A stretch of DNA of 64,000 bases from Paenibacillus sp. (GCA_023663345.1 JAMPHR010000001.1:95945-159944), one strand, 5' to 3'. Shown: positions 55,664-64,000, numbered from the stretch's first letter. The notes: generated by a model from the letters alone, not told the origin. Numbers and translations are program-made.

Positions 55664-56635
55664 CTACTTGATGTAACTTAATAACAATTTAGCCTTGTCT
55701 TGCGGCTGCAGGCGGTAGCCGGCAGCCTCGGCGGGAATCAGGATAGTCTCTCCGCGCGATATGGTAGTGGAGTCACCCTCACGTCCCTCAAGAGTCACGG
55801 AGCCGTCCAGACACATCACTATGACAAATGAGTCGATACCGGTAAGATCCAGGTCATACATGTTGTCAAGTTCGAGCAGATCGGTGGTAAAGTATTTGCA
55901 CGATACGAGCTGTACGGGTTTGTCATTCTGGGGTATGTAATGTGTACGGTAATCAGGATGCACACGATAATCGATTGCATACTTCGCCAGTTCGGTATGC
56001 AATTCACGTGGCTTACCGTCCAGGCCCTTGCGGCCGTAGTCATATATGCGGTAGGTGACATCCGAAGTCTGCTGTATTTCGGCCACAAACGTTCCTGCCC
56101 CTATGGCATGAACACGCCCTGCAGGGAGGAAGAATACATCTCCGGAGCTCACCTTGTAATCCTCAAGCACATCAGTGATCTTGTCCTCGGTCACAAGATG
56201 ACAATACTCATCAGGGGTGATCGATTTTGTCAATCCCGATTTCAGGTGGGCATCCTTGTCGGCATCCACCACATACCACATCTCGGTCTTGCCGTTCTTA
56301 CCGTGGCGGGCTTTCGAGAGGGTGTCGTCAGGATGCACCTGGATAGACAGATCGCTTTTCGCGTCAATAAACTTTATGAGCAAAGGAAACTCATTGCCAC
56401 AGCGCTTGTACACATCCTCTCCCACCAGACGGCCTTTAAGCCTGTCAATGAGATCGGGCAATTTCATGCCGGCATACTCGCCTTCAGCTACAACTGACTC
56501 ATCGCCTTTTACTCCCGAGAGCTCCCAGCTCTCGCCTATGTTGGCCTGATCGGTATCTATCCCCTTGTAAGGTGCGATCTTATCGCCACCCCACACGAGA
56601 GTCTTTAAAATCGGCTGGAATTTAAACGGTTTCAT
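55664..56635 (-). CDS. manA: Mannose-6-phosphate isomerase
   Basis: This type I phosphomannose isomerase interconverts mannose-6-phosphate and fructose-6-phosphate. The start at 56635 (MKPFKFQPILKTLVWGGDKI) fits the family and gives 323 residues; a longer frame to 56710 only adds unlikely residues inside the ROK gene. The zinc site residues lie in the SIQVHPDD segment, the GKTEMWYVVD glutamate and the PAGRVHAIGAGTFVAEIQ segment. The gene overlaps the upstream ROK kinase gene by 14 bases, so the two are translationally coupled. It returns mannose from the glycan to glycolysis. Confidence 0.93.
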   Translation of the reverse strand: MKPFKFQPILKTLVWGGDKIAPYKGIDTDQANIGESWELSGVKGDESVVAEGEYAGMKLPDLIDRLKGRLVGEDVYKRCGNEFPLLIKFIDAKSDLSIQVHPDDTLSKARHGKNGKTEMWYVVDADKDAHLKSGLTKSITPDEYCHLVTEDKITDVLEDYKVSSGDVFFLPAGRVHAIGAGTFVAEIQQTSDVTYRIYDYGRKGLDGKPRELHTELAKYAIDYRVHPDYRTHYIPQNDKPVQLVSCKYFTTDLLELDNMYDLDLTGIDSFVIVMCLDGSVTLEGREGDSTTISRGETILIPAEAAGYRLQPQDKAKLLLSYIK

Positions 56636-57743
56636 CGGATACTGTTTTTTTATCAAGTTCTGACAATGCGAATGCGTATGCTCCAAGCGATATGGCCTTG
56701 CTTGCCCCAAGCTTGGAAATGGTCACTCCTATGCGTTTCTGCGGGTCATAATTGATGTAATCCTCCGACCCGTATATCTTCAGAGGACGCATGTCACCAC
56801 GGGCAAATTCGCTGAATTCCTCTTCCGAGTCAAGATCATACACCTTCATGGGCAGACGGTCAATCTCATCGCCCGAACCGGTGCATATCTTAGACCTCAG
56901 CTCGCCAAGCAGCGACGGCATTATCCATTTCCGTGCGGCTGTTATGCCTCCACCTATCACTATGAGTCCGTCGATGAGTGTTGCGGCAGTAGCGATCGCA
57001 TCACCGGCCACCTCGCCCATCTCGGCAAAGGCCTTGCGTGCGGCCTCCTGGTCTCCGTTGCGTGTGCCATCGGCTATCTCGCATATATCTTTCGGTTCGA
57101 GACCGTGGTTCATATCACCGGTCAGCTCACCATACACACGCTTGACCGCACGTACTGACACACCTTCCTCCACTATCAGCCCCTGGTTCTTCTTGTGGCG
57201 CAGACAGAAAGTCTCCACGCATGAATTATCACCACGGTTGAGATTGCCGTCGATGGTTATTCCTACACCGAAACCTGTCCCGAAGGTGTATCCTATAAGA
57301 TTCTTGTACCTCTTGGCACTACCCTGGGCCTCCAGACGAGCGTTTATTTCAGGAAGAGCGCCACCCAAAGCCTCCCCGTAGGCGAAAAGGTCTCCGTCGT
57401 TGTTGATGTACACCGGCAATCCCAGCTCTCTTTCAAGATAAGGGCCGAGTGCCACACCATCACGGAACGATGGGAAATTGGGCAGATATCCACCGATGAT
57501 TCCTCTTGGATAGTCGGCCGGACCGGGGAACGCGAAACTTACGGCCACAGGCTTCTCATCGAGCTTGGATATAACCTGCCTGAACCCCTCGACCATTGTG
57601 GCTAGACACTTGTCAAGGTCACTGGCACATGAGGGCATGGTTATCGGATCTACGATATATTTATTGGCCTGCATGGCTCCGAACACGAGGTTGGTGCCAC
57701 CGGCATCGAGAGTGATTACTATTCTATTGTCGTTGCGATACAT
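56622..57743 (-). CDS. ROK-family sugar kinase
   Basis: This ROK protein probably phosphorylates mannose or GlcNAc. The start at 57743 (MYRNDNRIVITLDAGGTNLV) gives 373 residues and places the phosphate-1 motif LDAGGTN at the N terminus. The catalytic Asp lies in INNDGDLFAYGE and the phosphate-2 loop is GTGFGVGITIDG. The ROK zinc signature, normally of the form GHxxx-CxCGxxGC, is replaced by DNSCVETFCLRHKKNQG, so the usual zinc site is altered. The protein is longer than typical ROK kinases. It lies 7 bases after the GH130 gene and overlaps manA, so a mannokinase role is the simplest reading, with GlcNAc kinase as the alternative. Confidence 0.85.
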   Translation of the reverse strand: MYRNDNRIVITLDAGGTNLVFGAMQANKYIVDPITMPSCASDLDKCLATMVEGFRQVISKLDEKPVAVSFAFPGPADYPRGIIGGYLPNFPSFRDGVALGPYLERELGLPVYINNDGDLFAYGEALGGALPEINARLEAQGSAKRYKNLIGYTFGTGFGVGITIDGNLNRGDNSCVETFCLRHKKNQGLIVEEGVSVRAVKRVYGELTGDMNHGLEPKDICEIADGTRNGDQEAARKAFAEMGEVAGDAIATAATLIDGLIVIGGGITAARKWIMPSLLGELRSKICTGSGDEIDRLPMKVYDLDSEEEFSEFARGDMRPLKIYGSEDYINYDPQKRIGVTISKLGASKAISLGAYAFALSELDKKTVSDETV

Positions 57744-57750
57744 AAATTGT

Positions 57751-58722
57751 CTAAATGTAGGAGTTTTTCTTGACAAAATCAATTATTTCATCGACATATC
57801 CGAATGCGAGACACACCGTGGTATCGGCGGCTCCGTAGTACACGGCCACCCGCTTGCCATCGGATACAGCGGCACAAGGGAACACTACGTTAGGCACATC
57901 GCCCATGAGCTCGTAACTTGCTGCCGGTGCGAGCAGATAGTCGCGTGTGCGGTACAGAACTTTCGAGGGATCCTCCTTATCGAGAAGGACGGCACCCATC
58001 GAGTATCTGTAGCCGTTGCACGTGCGTATAACTCCGTGGTAGAACATGAGCCAGCCCTCATCGGTAAGAATGGGCACTGATCCGGCACCGATCTTCAGGC
58101 ACTGCCATGCGCTTTCCTCAAACGGGGTCACTTTCATTACACAGCGGTGCTCACCCCAGTATTTCATGTCGGGGCTATAGCTGATAAATATGTCACCGAA
58201 TGGTGTATGTCCGTTGTCGCTCGGACGGCTCAACATCGCGTAGCGTCCGTTGATCTTTTCAGGGAAGAGCACGCCATTGCGGTTGAAAGGCAGAAACGCG
58301 TTCTCGCACTGATAGAATTCCTTGAAGTCGAAGGTGTATCCTATACCGATCGTCGGGCCATTATATCCGTTGCACCATGTGATCCAGTAGCGGTCCTCAA
58401 TCCATGTCACACGCGGATCATATTTGTAGTCCGAATCGATCATTTCGGTGTTGCCGGCCTTGAACTTGATAGGCTCATGGTTGATATTCCAGTGTATGCC
58501 ATCCTTGCTGAATCCGGCAAAGATGTTCATCTGTACGGCTTTGTTGTCGCAACGGAACACTCCTGCATACCCGTCTCCGAAAGGTACTACGGCGCTGTTG
58601 AATATACTGTTGCTTGAAGGTATGTCGTAACGTCCGATTATAGGATTCCACGAGAATCGCCACATCACTGAACTGTCACCTTCAGGCCGTTCTTCCCATG
58701 GCATATTTACTGTCTCAGTCAT
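57751..58722 (-). CDS. GH130 beta-1,4-mannosyl-N-acetylglucosamine phosphorylase
   Basis: GH130 enzymes cleave beta-mannosides with phosphate to give mannose-1-phosphate. The 323-residue five-bladed propeller has [26 protein letters not shown], the catalytic Asp102 in [30 protein letters not shown] and [14 protein letters not shown]. The product resembles the B. thetaiotaomicron Man-beta-1,4-GlcNAc phosphorylase, whose locus also combines GH92, GH130, an MFS transporter and a GH18. It has no signal peptide, so it acts in the cytosol. It overlaps the MFS gene by 8 bases. The released Man-1-phosphate needs a phosphomannomutase, which is not in this locus. Confidence 0.92.
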   Translation of the reverse strand: MTETVNMPWEERPEGDSSVMWRFSWNPIIGRYDIPSSNSIFNSAVVPFGDGYAGVFRCDNKAVQMNIFAGFSKDGIHWNINHEPIKFKAGNTEMIDSDYKYDPRVTWIEDRYWITWCNGYNGPTIGIGYTFDFKEFYQCENAFLPFNRNGVLFPEKINGRYAMLSRPSDNGHTPFGDIFISYSPDMKYWGEHRCVMKVTPFEESAWQCLKIGAGSVPILTDEGWLMFYHGVIRTCNGYRYSMGAVLLDKEDPSKVLYRTRDYLLAPAASYELMGDVPNVVFPCAAVSDGKRVAVYYGAADTTVCLAFGYVDEIIDFVKKNSYI

Positions 58723-60016
58723 TTGATATATTGTTTGAGTTATTATTGTTGAAAGGTATTATACGGGCGAGGATGAATGCCGGTATCGACATCAGCACCG
58801 AGATAAGGAAGAAGCTCTCATATCCCACATGCTTGAACACCCATCCGCTTATCATGCCCGGTATCATGAATCCGAGGTTCATGATACCGGATGCGAACGA
58901 ATAGTGGGCCATAGGGTGCTTTCCCGGTGCCACCTGCTGCATCATGAAGAGAGTCAGTCCCACGAAGCCGAATCCGTAACACAGATACTCTGTCACAAGT
59001 CCTACGGCTATCAGCACAAGACTCTCGGGCTGTATGAGGGCAAATATATAATAGATGCCGAAAGGTATGTTGAAGATGCACACCAGCGAGAAGAGCACCT
59101 TCTTAAGTCCGAAATGGGCTATGTAGTATCCGCTCAGAATCGATCCGAGGATGAACGCCCCGGTACCGAGTGTGCCGTAGATGAATCCGATGGATTCATT
59201 GGACATTTCCAGTCCGCCGGTGTCGCGGGCGGCTTTGAGGAAGAGGGGTACCATCTTCACGGCAAATCCTTCGGTGAGGCGGTAGCATACTATGAACACT
59301 ATGTACAGCCATATATGACGCTTGGTGAAGAAATTCTTGAATACATCGTAGAGCGACACCATAGCCGAGCGGAAATCGGCCGGAGATTCCTCATTGCGCG
59401 ACCCTGTGGGCAACACAAAGTAGTGATATAATCCCAGCAGTATCATTATTCCCGCCATGATGATTACAATCACTCTCCATGCCTCGGCCGCCGCGTTCAT
59501 ACTGCCGGCCTCCATGAAAGTGGCGATGAGCTTACCGGCGAGATACACGAGCAGACCGTTGACAAGGATCTTCGCGAGATTGTAGAACGCTCCCTGCCAG
59601 CCGATATATCGGGCCTGGGTGTCCTTGTCGAGACTTGTCAGATATATACCGTCGGTGGCTATATCGTTGGTAGCGCCTGCAAAGGCTATTACCGCCATCA
59701 TTGAGATTACCAGCGTGAAGGTGTCGGGCATGTCGAGGACAAACGCTATAACTCCGAAACATGCTCCCGTGATGAGCTGCATGGCCAGGGCAAAGGCTTT
59801 CTTGGTGTGATACAGCTCCAGCAACGGACTCCACAGCGGTTTCAGCGTGTAGGGCAGTATGAGCAGCGAGGTCCAGAATGTTATAGCCGCTTCATCGACA
59901 CCGAGATCGGCAAACATTATGACCGAGGCGAGCGAGAGAGCCACGAATGGGAGTCCCATGGCGAAGTAAGCCGATGGGACCCATGCGAGCGGTCGTGAAG
60001 ATGTGACGCTTTTCAT
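58715..60016 (-). CDS. MFS transporter, probable Man-beta-1,4-GlcNAc permease
   Basis: This 433-residue protein has about twelve membrane helices and the general form of the AmpG-like or sugar-permease branch of the major facilitator superfamily: [22 protein letters not shown] at the start, [32 protein letters not shown] in the middle and [20 protein letters not shown] near the end. It is placed between a GH92 gene (8-base gap) and the GH130 gene (8-base overlap). It therefore most likely carries the disaccharide left after alpha-mannosidase trimming from periplasm to cytosol. The substrate is inferred from the context. Confidence 0.88.
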   Translation of the reverse strand: MKSVTSSRPLAWVPSAYFAMGLPFVALSLASVIMFADLGVDEAAITFWTSLLILPYTLKPLWSPLLELYHTKKAFALAMQLITGACFGVIAFVLDMPDTFTLVISMMAVIAFAGATNDIATDGIYLTSLDKDTQARYIGWQGAFYNLAKILVNGLLVYLAGKLIATFMEAGSMNAAAEAWRVIVIIMAGIMILLGLYHYFVLPTGSRNEESPADFRSAMVSLYDVFKNFFTKRHIWLYIVFIVCYRLTEGFAVKMVPLFLKAARDTGGLEMSNESIGFIYGTLGTGAFILGSILSGYYIAHFGLKKVLFSLVCIFNIPFGIYYIFALIQPESLVLIAVGLVTEYLCYGFGFVGLTLFMMQQVAPGKHPMAHYSFASGIMNLGFMIPGMISGWVFKHVGYESFFLISVLMSIPAFILARIIPFNNNNSNNISND

Positions 60017-60024
60017 GGCTCAAT

Positions 60025-62301
60025 TCATTTTTCAAGCGAGAACGAATAGGGTGCGTCCTTCACCGATGTTCCTCGGGTGAGGTTAGGGCTGTCAGAGGTC
60101 TTTATCTTGATATTGGCTCCATTGGTGAGGTCGCTGTGGCGGAAGTAAGTGGGAGTATATTCCTTTCCGTCCACGGTGATGGAGTCGATGTAGCGGTCAG
60201 CGGGCGATGATGACTCTATCACGGTACGCTTGCCTCCGGGCAGATTGAGTGTAGCCTTGCCGAAGAGAGGTGTACCGATCACATATTGGTCGGTGCCGGG
60301 AGTCACAGGATAGAAACCGAGAGCCGAGAATACATACCAGGCCGAAGTCTGTCCGTTGTCCTCATCGCCGCAATATCCGTCGGGAGTGGGCGAATACATG
60401 CGGTCCATCACGTTGCGCAGGTGTTCCTGAGCCTTCCAGGGCTGACCGGCGTGATTGTACAGATATATCATGTGCTGTATAGGCTGGTTGCCGTGTGCAT
60501 AGTTGCCCATGTTCATCACAGTCATCTCGCGTATCTCATGGATGGGGAATCCATAGTAGCTGTCGTCATACAGCGGCGGAACGGTGAATACCGAGTCGAG
60601 CATGTTGACAAAGTTCTGACGTCCGCCCATCAGGTCGATGAGACCCTGGGTATCGTGGAACACTGACCATGTGTAGTGCCAGCTGTTGCCTTCGGTGAAC
60701 GCGTCGCCCCATTTCAGGGGAGAAAACGGGGTCTGGAATGACCCGTCGGCATTACGTCCGCGCATGAGTGACGACTCCTTATCAAAAACGTTGCGGTAGT
60801 TCATTGCACGGTCGGCATAGAGTTTCTGCTCCTTTTCAGGACGACCGAGAGCTTTGGCAAGTGAGTACATGCACCAGTCATCGTAGGCATACTCCAGGGT
60901 TCGGGCCACATTCTCATGTATATTCACGTCATAGGGCACGTATCCCAGCTTGTTGTAGTATTCATGTCCCAGACGACCGGTCGACGACACTTCGGGGTGT
61001 ACATTCTCAGTGCCGTGTACCAGACCGTCCCACAGTGTGGAGGTATCAGCCACCTTTATTCCTTTCAGGTAAGCGTCGGCGAGCACCGATGCCGAATTGT
61101 TACCCACCATACATCCGCGGTGGCCCGGACTTGCCCATTCGGGGAAGAATCCGCTTTCGCGGTAATGATTGAGCAATCCCTCCTGGATTTCAGCGTTTAC
61201 ATCGGGATAAAGCAGGTTGAGCAAGGGGAAGAGGGCGCGGAAGGTGTCCCAGAATCCTGTATCGGTGTACATGTAGCCCGAGGCGAGTTGGCCGGTGTGG
61301 GGGCTGTAGTGTACGGGGGCACCGGTGGCATCTATCTCGTAGAATTTTCTTGGGAAAAGCAGACAACGGTACAGGCTTGAATAGAATGTGCGCATGTCGC
61401 GTTCCTTGCCATCCTCGACTACGATGCGTCCGAGCTGTTCGTTCCAGCGGTCACGACCTTTGGCCACAAGGGTGTCGAAATTGTCATTGCCGAGTTCTCC
61501 GAGGTTGAGCAGAGCTTGTTCAGGCGATATGAACGACGAGGCCACGCGGGCGTTTACCGTCTCCCCTTTACGGGTCTTGAAGCCAGCTATCGCTCCGGTG
61601 TGGTCGCCGGTGGCGGTGGTTGCAGTGGACATTACGCTGTCACACACGGTGTAGAAGTAATCCAGCGGACGGTCAAATTCCACCACGAAATAGTTCTTGA
61701 AATTGTCGGGGACACCACCGCTGTTACGGGTGGTGTAGCCGGTGATGCGGCGACCTGAAGGATCTACGCTTATGTGCGATCCGCGGTCAAAGGCATCGAC
61801 CACTACATTGGCGCTGTCGGTCTGCGGGAAAGTGAAACGGAACATCGCCGCTCTCTCAGTAGGAGTCACCTCGGCCACCACATCATAATCGGCAAGATAC
61901 ACCTTATAATAATGGGGCTGGGCATCCTCCCCCTTGTGGGAGAACCAGCTCGCACGCTTTTCCTCATCAAATACCGGAGACCCTACGGTAGCCATAATAT
62001 CAAACTGTCCGTAATCATTGATCCACGGGCTCGGCTGATGAGTCTGCTTGATGCCACGTATCTTGTGAGCATCGTAGGTGTATGTCCACCCGTCGCCCAT
62101 CTTTCCGGTGCGCGGTGTCCAGAAGTTCATACCCCATGGCATTGCCACCGCAGGATAAGTATTTCCGGCCGAGAGTTCATAGCTTGATTGTGTGCCCATA
62201 AGGGTGTTGACATATCCCGTGAGATCAGTCGCTGTAGCCGCTAATGTCATGGTCGCAGCCACCGCGGTCAGATTTAATCGTCTAATTAGATTTGAGGTCA
62301 T
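60025..62301 (-). CDS. GH92 exo-alpha-mannosidase
   Basis: This 758-residue exported protein (signal peptide about 1-24) is the third GH92 enzyme of the locus. Motifs are GYVNTLMGTQSSYELSAGNT near the N terminus, FTEGNSWHYTWSVFHDTQGL with the catalytic Glu, and GDEDNGQTSAWYVFSALGFYP with the base Asp pair. The specificity region reads YAHGNQPIQHMIYLYN, with Gln in place of the Glu in the fusion protein's HGNEP, so it may act on alpha-1,3 or another linkage. It is the first gene of the minus-strand catabolic operon (GH92, MFS, GH130, ROK, manA, GH92, GH92-GH125). Confidence 0.93.
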   Translation of the reverse strand: MTSNLIRRLNLTAVAATMTLAATATDLTGYVNTLMGTQSSYELSAGNTYPAVAMPWGMNFWTPRTGKMGDGWTYTYDAHKIRGIKQTHQPSPWINDYGQFDIMATVGSPVFDEEKRASWFSHKGEDAQPHYYKVYLADYDVVAEVTPTERAAMFRFTFPQTDSANVVVDAFDRGSHISVDPSGRRITGYTTRNSGGVPDNFKNYFVVEFDRPLDYFYTVCDSVMSTATTATGDHTGAIAGFKTRKGETVNARVASSFISPEQALLNLGELGNDNFDTLVAKGRDRWNEQLGRIVVEDGKERDMRTFYSSLYRCLLFPRKFYEIDATGAPVHYSPHTGQLASGYMYTDTGFWDTFRALFPLLNLLYPDVNAEIQEGLLNHYRESGFFPEWASPGHRGCMVGNNSASVLADAYLKGIKVADTSTLWDGLVHGTENVHPEVSSTGRLGHEYYNKLGYVPYDVNIHENVARTLEYAYDDWCMYSLAKALGRPEKEQKLYADRAMNYRNVFDKESSLMRGRNADGSFQTPFSPLKWGDAFTEGNSWHYTWSVFHDTQGLIDLMGGRQNFVNMLDSVFTVPPLYDDSYYGFPIHEIREMTVMNMGNYAHGNQPIQHMIYLYNHAGQPWKAQEHLRNVMDRMYSPTPDGYCGDEDNGQTSAWYVFSALGFYPVTPGTDQYVIGTPLFGKATLNLPGGKRTVIESSSPADRYIDSITVDGKEYTPTYFRHSDLTNGANIKIKTSDSPNLTRGTSVKDAPYSFSLEK

Positions 62302-62672
62302 ATATATTTTCGTAATTTACTTGATGATTAAACACTTCATTATGAAAAACTACTTACACAAAATACTATTAAAAAAATTAACACATTCCGATTACACAAA
62401 TGCGGTAATTATCCTACCGGACATTACCGCATCGAAAAGAATCCCCTTGCCTGTTAAGAACTTGCTTAATTCAATCTATTTACCTATTTTACCTACTTAA
62501 TTAATTTACCAAATTTTACCATTTAACCTTGTCAATATTGCAAAAATATATTGAATCTACACTCTATTAAACACCCGTGGTTAAAAAACTACTTATCCCC
62601 ATTCCCCGAAATTTGAAAAAAAAATCTCATCCTCCCCTGCATCCGATCAATATGGTACTTCCAGATTGCTTT

Positions 62673-62845
62673 GTGGTACTTTTTGTGGTACATCCGCAAA
62701 ATCTACACCCTTAAAATCACGAAAGGGCCGCTTTTCAGCGACCCTTGTGTGATCCGAGCGGGCTTTGTGAGAGTGGTATTATCTTATTGATTATCAATTT
62801 GTTGCTTGATATAATTGAGAAGCAATGTACCACGGTTTGTACCAC
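62673..62845. repeat. Inverted pairs of GTGGTAC boxes
   Basis: GTGGTAC occurs at 62673-62679 and 62685-62691, and its complement GTACCAC at 62827-62833 and 62839-62845. In each pair the boxes are exactly 12 bases apart. The two pairs form an imperfect 23-bp inverted repeat (18 of 23 matching) with centres about 154 bases apart. An additional TGGTAC lies at 62653. Confidence 0.7.
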
Positions 62846-63045
62846 ATTTTCCGCTCTATTTTGGAGGGCAAAATCGCCCTTATTTTCTGCTTTTGGTGAG
62901 TATGCCACAAATTTAACACTTATTATCCGAATATTTGCTGATTAAACAATATTTAACTATTGAAATTTGTGGCTCTCATATTTGAACGCCTGTTTTCAGG
63001 CAAAAGTTCGGAGCTGTGGACGGGTGTCCGGGAGCCTCAAATAAG

Positions 63046-63271
63046 GTGGCGAAAAAGGTGGCGCACACTGACCGAAAAAGTGGCGGAAAAGGTGTCTGTA
63101 AAAGTGTCCCCAAAGGTGTCCCCATAAGTGTCCGAAAGAGTGTCCCCAAGAGTGTATGTAAATGTGTCTGTATCAGTGGCGGTAAATGTGTCGGAACGGG
63201 TGTCTGAAATGGTGGCGGCAGAAGTGGCGGATAAGGTGTCGGTCAAGGTGACGGCAAAGGTGGCGCACATC
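63046..63271 (+). repeat. Degenerate 12-bp tandem repeat, probable remnant of a coding repeat
   Basis: Nineteen units of the form GTGKCNNNAARG run from 63046 to 63271. Sixteen consecutive units from 63080 are exactly 12 bases, and the unit at 63070 has only 10. In the GTG frame they read as 4-residue repeats (VAEK, VSVK, VSPK, VSER, VADK). That frame is broken by the 10-base unit and by TAA in the unit at 63116. Tails of this kind (KVSEKVSDKV) occur at the ends of some AlbA_2-type or Fic-type proteins in Bacteroidetes, so this may be a decayed gene end. Confidence 0.65.
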
Positions 63272-63376
63272 AGCCGAAATCAGTGTTGTTTTTCCCTCTT
63301 GTTTCCCAGCCTGTAAAATTCCACCGCAGGGAGAAGATTATGCCTGCCCTCCTGATTTTCTCCCTTAAAGAAAATT

Positions 63377-63631
63377 TCACGGAGCAGTCCTGTGTCGATA
63401 CTGTCTCCACAACGACCGCAATCCTCTCCATCCGAGCATAAGCAGCCAGCAAACCATACGCCATACCAGAGACACAATCCGGCAGGCAAGACGTATAATC
63501 ATTACAAGCGACCATCGGATAAAGCGGAGCAACAATCCTGCAACTATCGCAACGGGCAATAGATATATCATCAATAGAAGTGCGAACATGGTGAGAGATA
63601 TTATGATGTTCAGATAGTCCGATAATGTCAT
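63377..63631 (-). CDS. Small hydrophobic, Trp/Arg-rich protein, doubtful
   Basis: This 84-codon minus-strand frame starts with ATG at 63631. It has one clear membrane segment (about 7-35, NIIISLTMFALLLMIYLLPV and onward), a second hydrophobic stretch (about 42-68) and a basic C-terminal end rich in Trp and Arg. I know no family for it. Its upstream region is A+T-rich. It could be a real small membrane protein or a chance frame. Confidence 0.3.
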   Translation of the reverse strand: MTLSDYLNIIISLTMFALLLMIYLLPVAIVAGLLLRFIRWSLVMIIRLACRIVSLVWRMVCWLLMLGWRGLRSLWRQYRHRTAP

Positions 63632-64000
63632 TTCAACATCATCAAACTATCGCCCGAAGTAATGCTCCGAGTATGTAAATATACTAAATTTCAACGACTT
63701 ATGCAAGTTTTTAAGCCACTATTTTAGTACATATTCATCTGATTTTCACTTCATTTCATGCTCTGACACAAGCCATACCATAGTATATGATAATGTGATT
63801 GTCGTGACAGCAACAGCAGTCTCTATCGGATAACGGCAGTATATGATAATAAGAGTATATGATACATAGGGCAAAGCATTATCCTTTGATTAAGTACCGG
63901 TGTTCCAAGTTGTCAGATGAAAAGATTATGTTCGGAATTTGTGCGCGGTCAACCGGAGTGAGCTAACTTCGCCGTGCGAAGCGAGGTCGGGAGTGCATCG
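63632..64000. other. Window-end region with AGTATATGATA direct repeats
   Basis: The last 369 bases hold no supportable gene. AGTATATGATA occurs three times (63782-63792, 63839-63849, 63854-63864), and a hairpin CTTCGC-CGT-GCGAAG lies at 63967-63981. Nothing else is recognisable, and the region is cut by the window end. Confidence 0.55.

Larger units (their letters stand above)
62302..63376. other. Long non-coding stretch with inverted boxes and a decayed tandem repeat
   Basis: About 1.07 kb without a supportable gene. The first 300 bases are A+T-rich and must contain the promoter of the GH92 operon, though no clear TAnnTTTG box is found. It then holds paired GTGGTAC boxes (62673-62691 and, inverted, 62827-62845), an imperfect hairpin AGGGCCGC/GCGACCCT (62723-62744) and a 12-bp tandem repeat (63046-63271). 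It may be the remnant of an accessory element. Confidence 0.6.

Noticed and set aside
62701-62770. Possible tRNA 3' end or attachment site (GATCCGAGCGGGC)
   Set aside because: No cloverleaf can be drawn around it and no tRNA-like T-loop precedes it.
63037-63270. Minus-strand 77-codon DTFxDT-repeat protein
   Set aside because: The frame is open only because a 12-base repeat has no stops in several frames. It has no start context or known family, so I list the DNA as a repeat.
1-64000. CRISPR arrays, rRNA or tRNA genes
   Set aside because: No regularly spaced identical repeats with unique spacers and no recognisable rRNA or tRNA sequence were found on reading both strands.

Overview
The window looks like a chromosomal segment from a gut Bacteroidales, most plausibly a Muribaculaceae-like genome (inference). 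The reasons are paired SusC/SusD genes, an ECF sigma/FecR/SusC relay, a DUF4827 lipoprotein next to glmM, the ftsX-DUF3098-uppP-truB-queA block, promoters of the Bacteroidales form (TTTG, about 19 bases, TAnnTTTG) and almost no Shine-Dalgarno sequences. G+C looks near 50%.

Layout. 1-6.3 kb (+): HAD phosphatase, a sensor-kinase-like protein without its phospho-acceptor histidine, a DHH phosphoesterase, a DUF4827 lipoprotein and glmM. 6.4-13.7 kb (-): housekeeping genes ftsH, rsfS, a YigZ/IMPACT protein, queA, truB, uppP, DUF3098 and an FtsX-like gene. 14.1-19.9 kb (+): a complete RND efflux operon (adaptor, pump, outer-membrane factor), followed by a thioredoxin-fold protein without cysteines. 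20.5-27.3 kb (+): a complete trpBEGDCFA operon behind a promoter and a readable transcription attenuator, with a 26-residue leader peptide holding four Trp codons, an antiterminator pairing and a strong terminator.

27.3-36.9 kb: a small polysaccharide-utilisation locus. A GH105-DUF2264 fusion lies on the minus strand, divergent from an ECF sigma factor, a FecR anti-sigma factor, a SusC with STN domain and a SusD. 37.6-62.3 kb (-) is a large locus that reads as a complete route for high-mannose N-glycans. The surface part has SusC, SusD, a GH18-like binding protein with the catalytic residues lost, a DUF1735-LamG lipoprotein, a GH18 endo-beta-N-acetylglucosaminidase and an Ig-like lipoprotein. 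The downstream part has three GH92 genes (one fused to GH125), an inner-membrane MFS transporter, a GH130 mannosyl-GlcNAc phosphorylase, a ROK kinase, ManA, NagB and a PIG-L deacetylase. In the proposed order, glycan is released at the surface, imported, trimmed in the periplasm to Man-beta-1,4-GlcNAc, moved to the cytosol, phosphorolysed, and fed to fructose-6-phosphate. The PIG-L protein may take the place of NagA.

The two long intergenic regions either side of the SusC-to-GH18 module each carry one copy of a diverged structured repeat. Three helices show compensatory base changes between the two copies. This is the strongest candidate for an undescribed element. The last 1.7 kb has little coding content and holds inverted GTGGTAC boxes, a decayed 12-bp tandem repeat and AGTATATGATA direct repeats.
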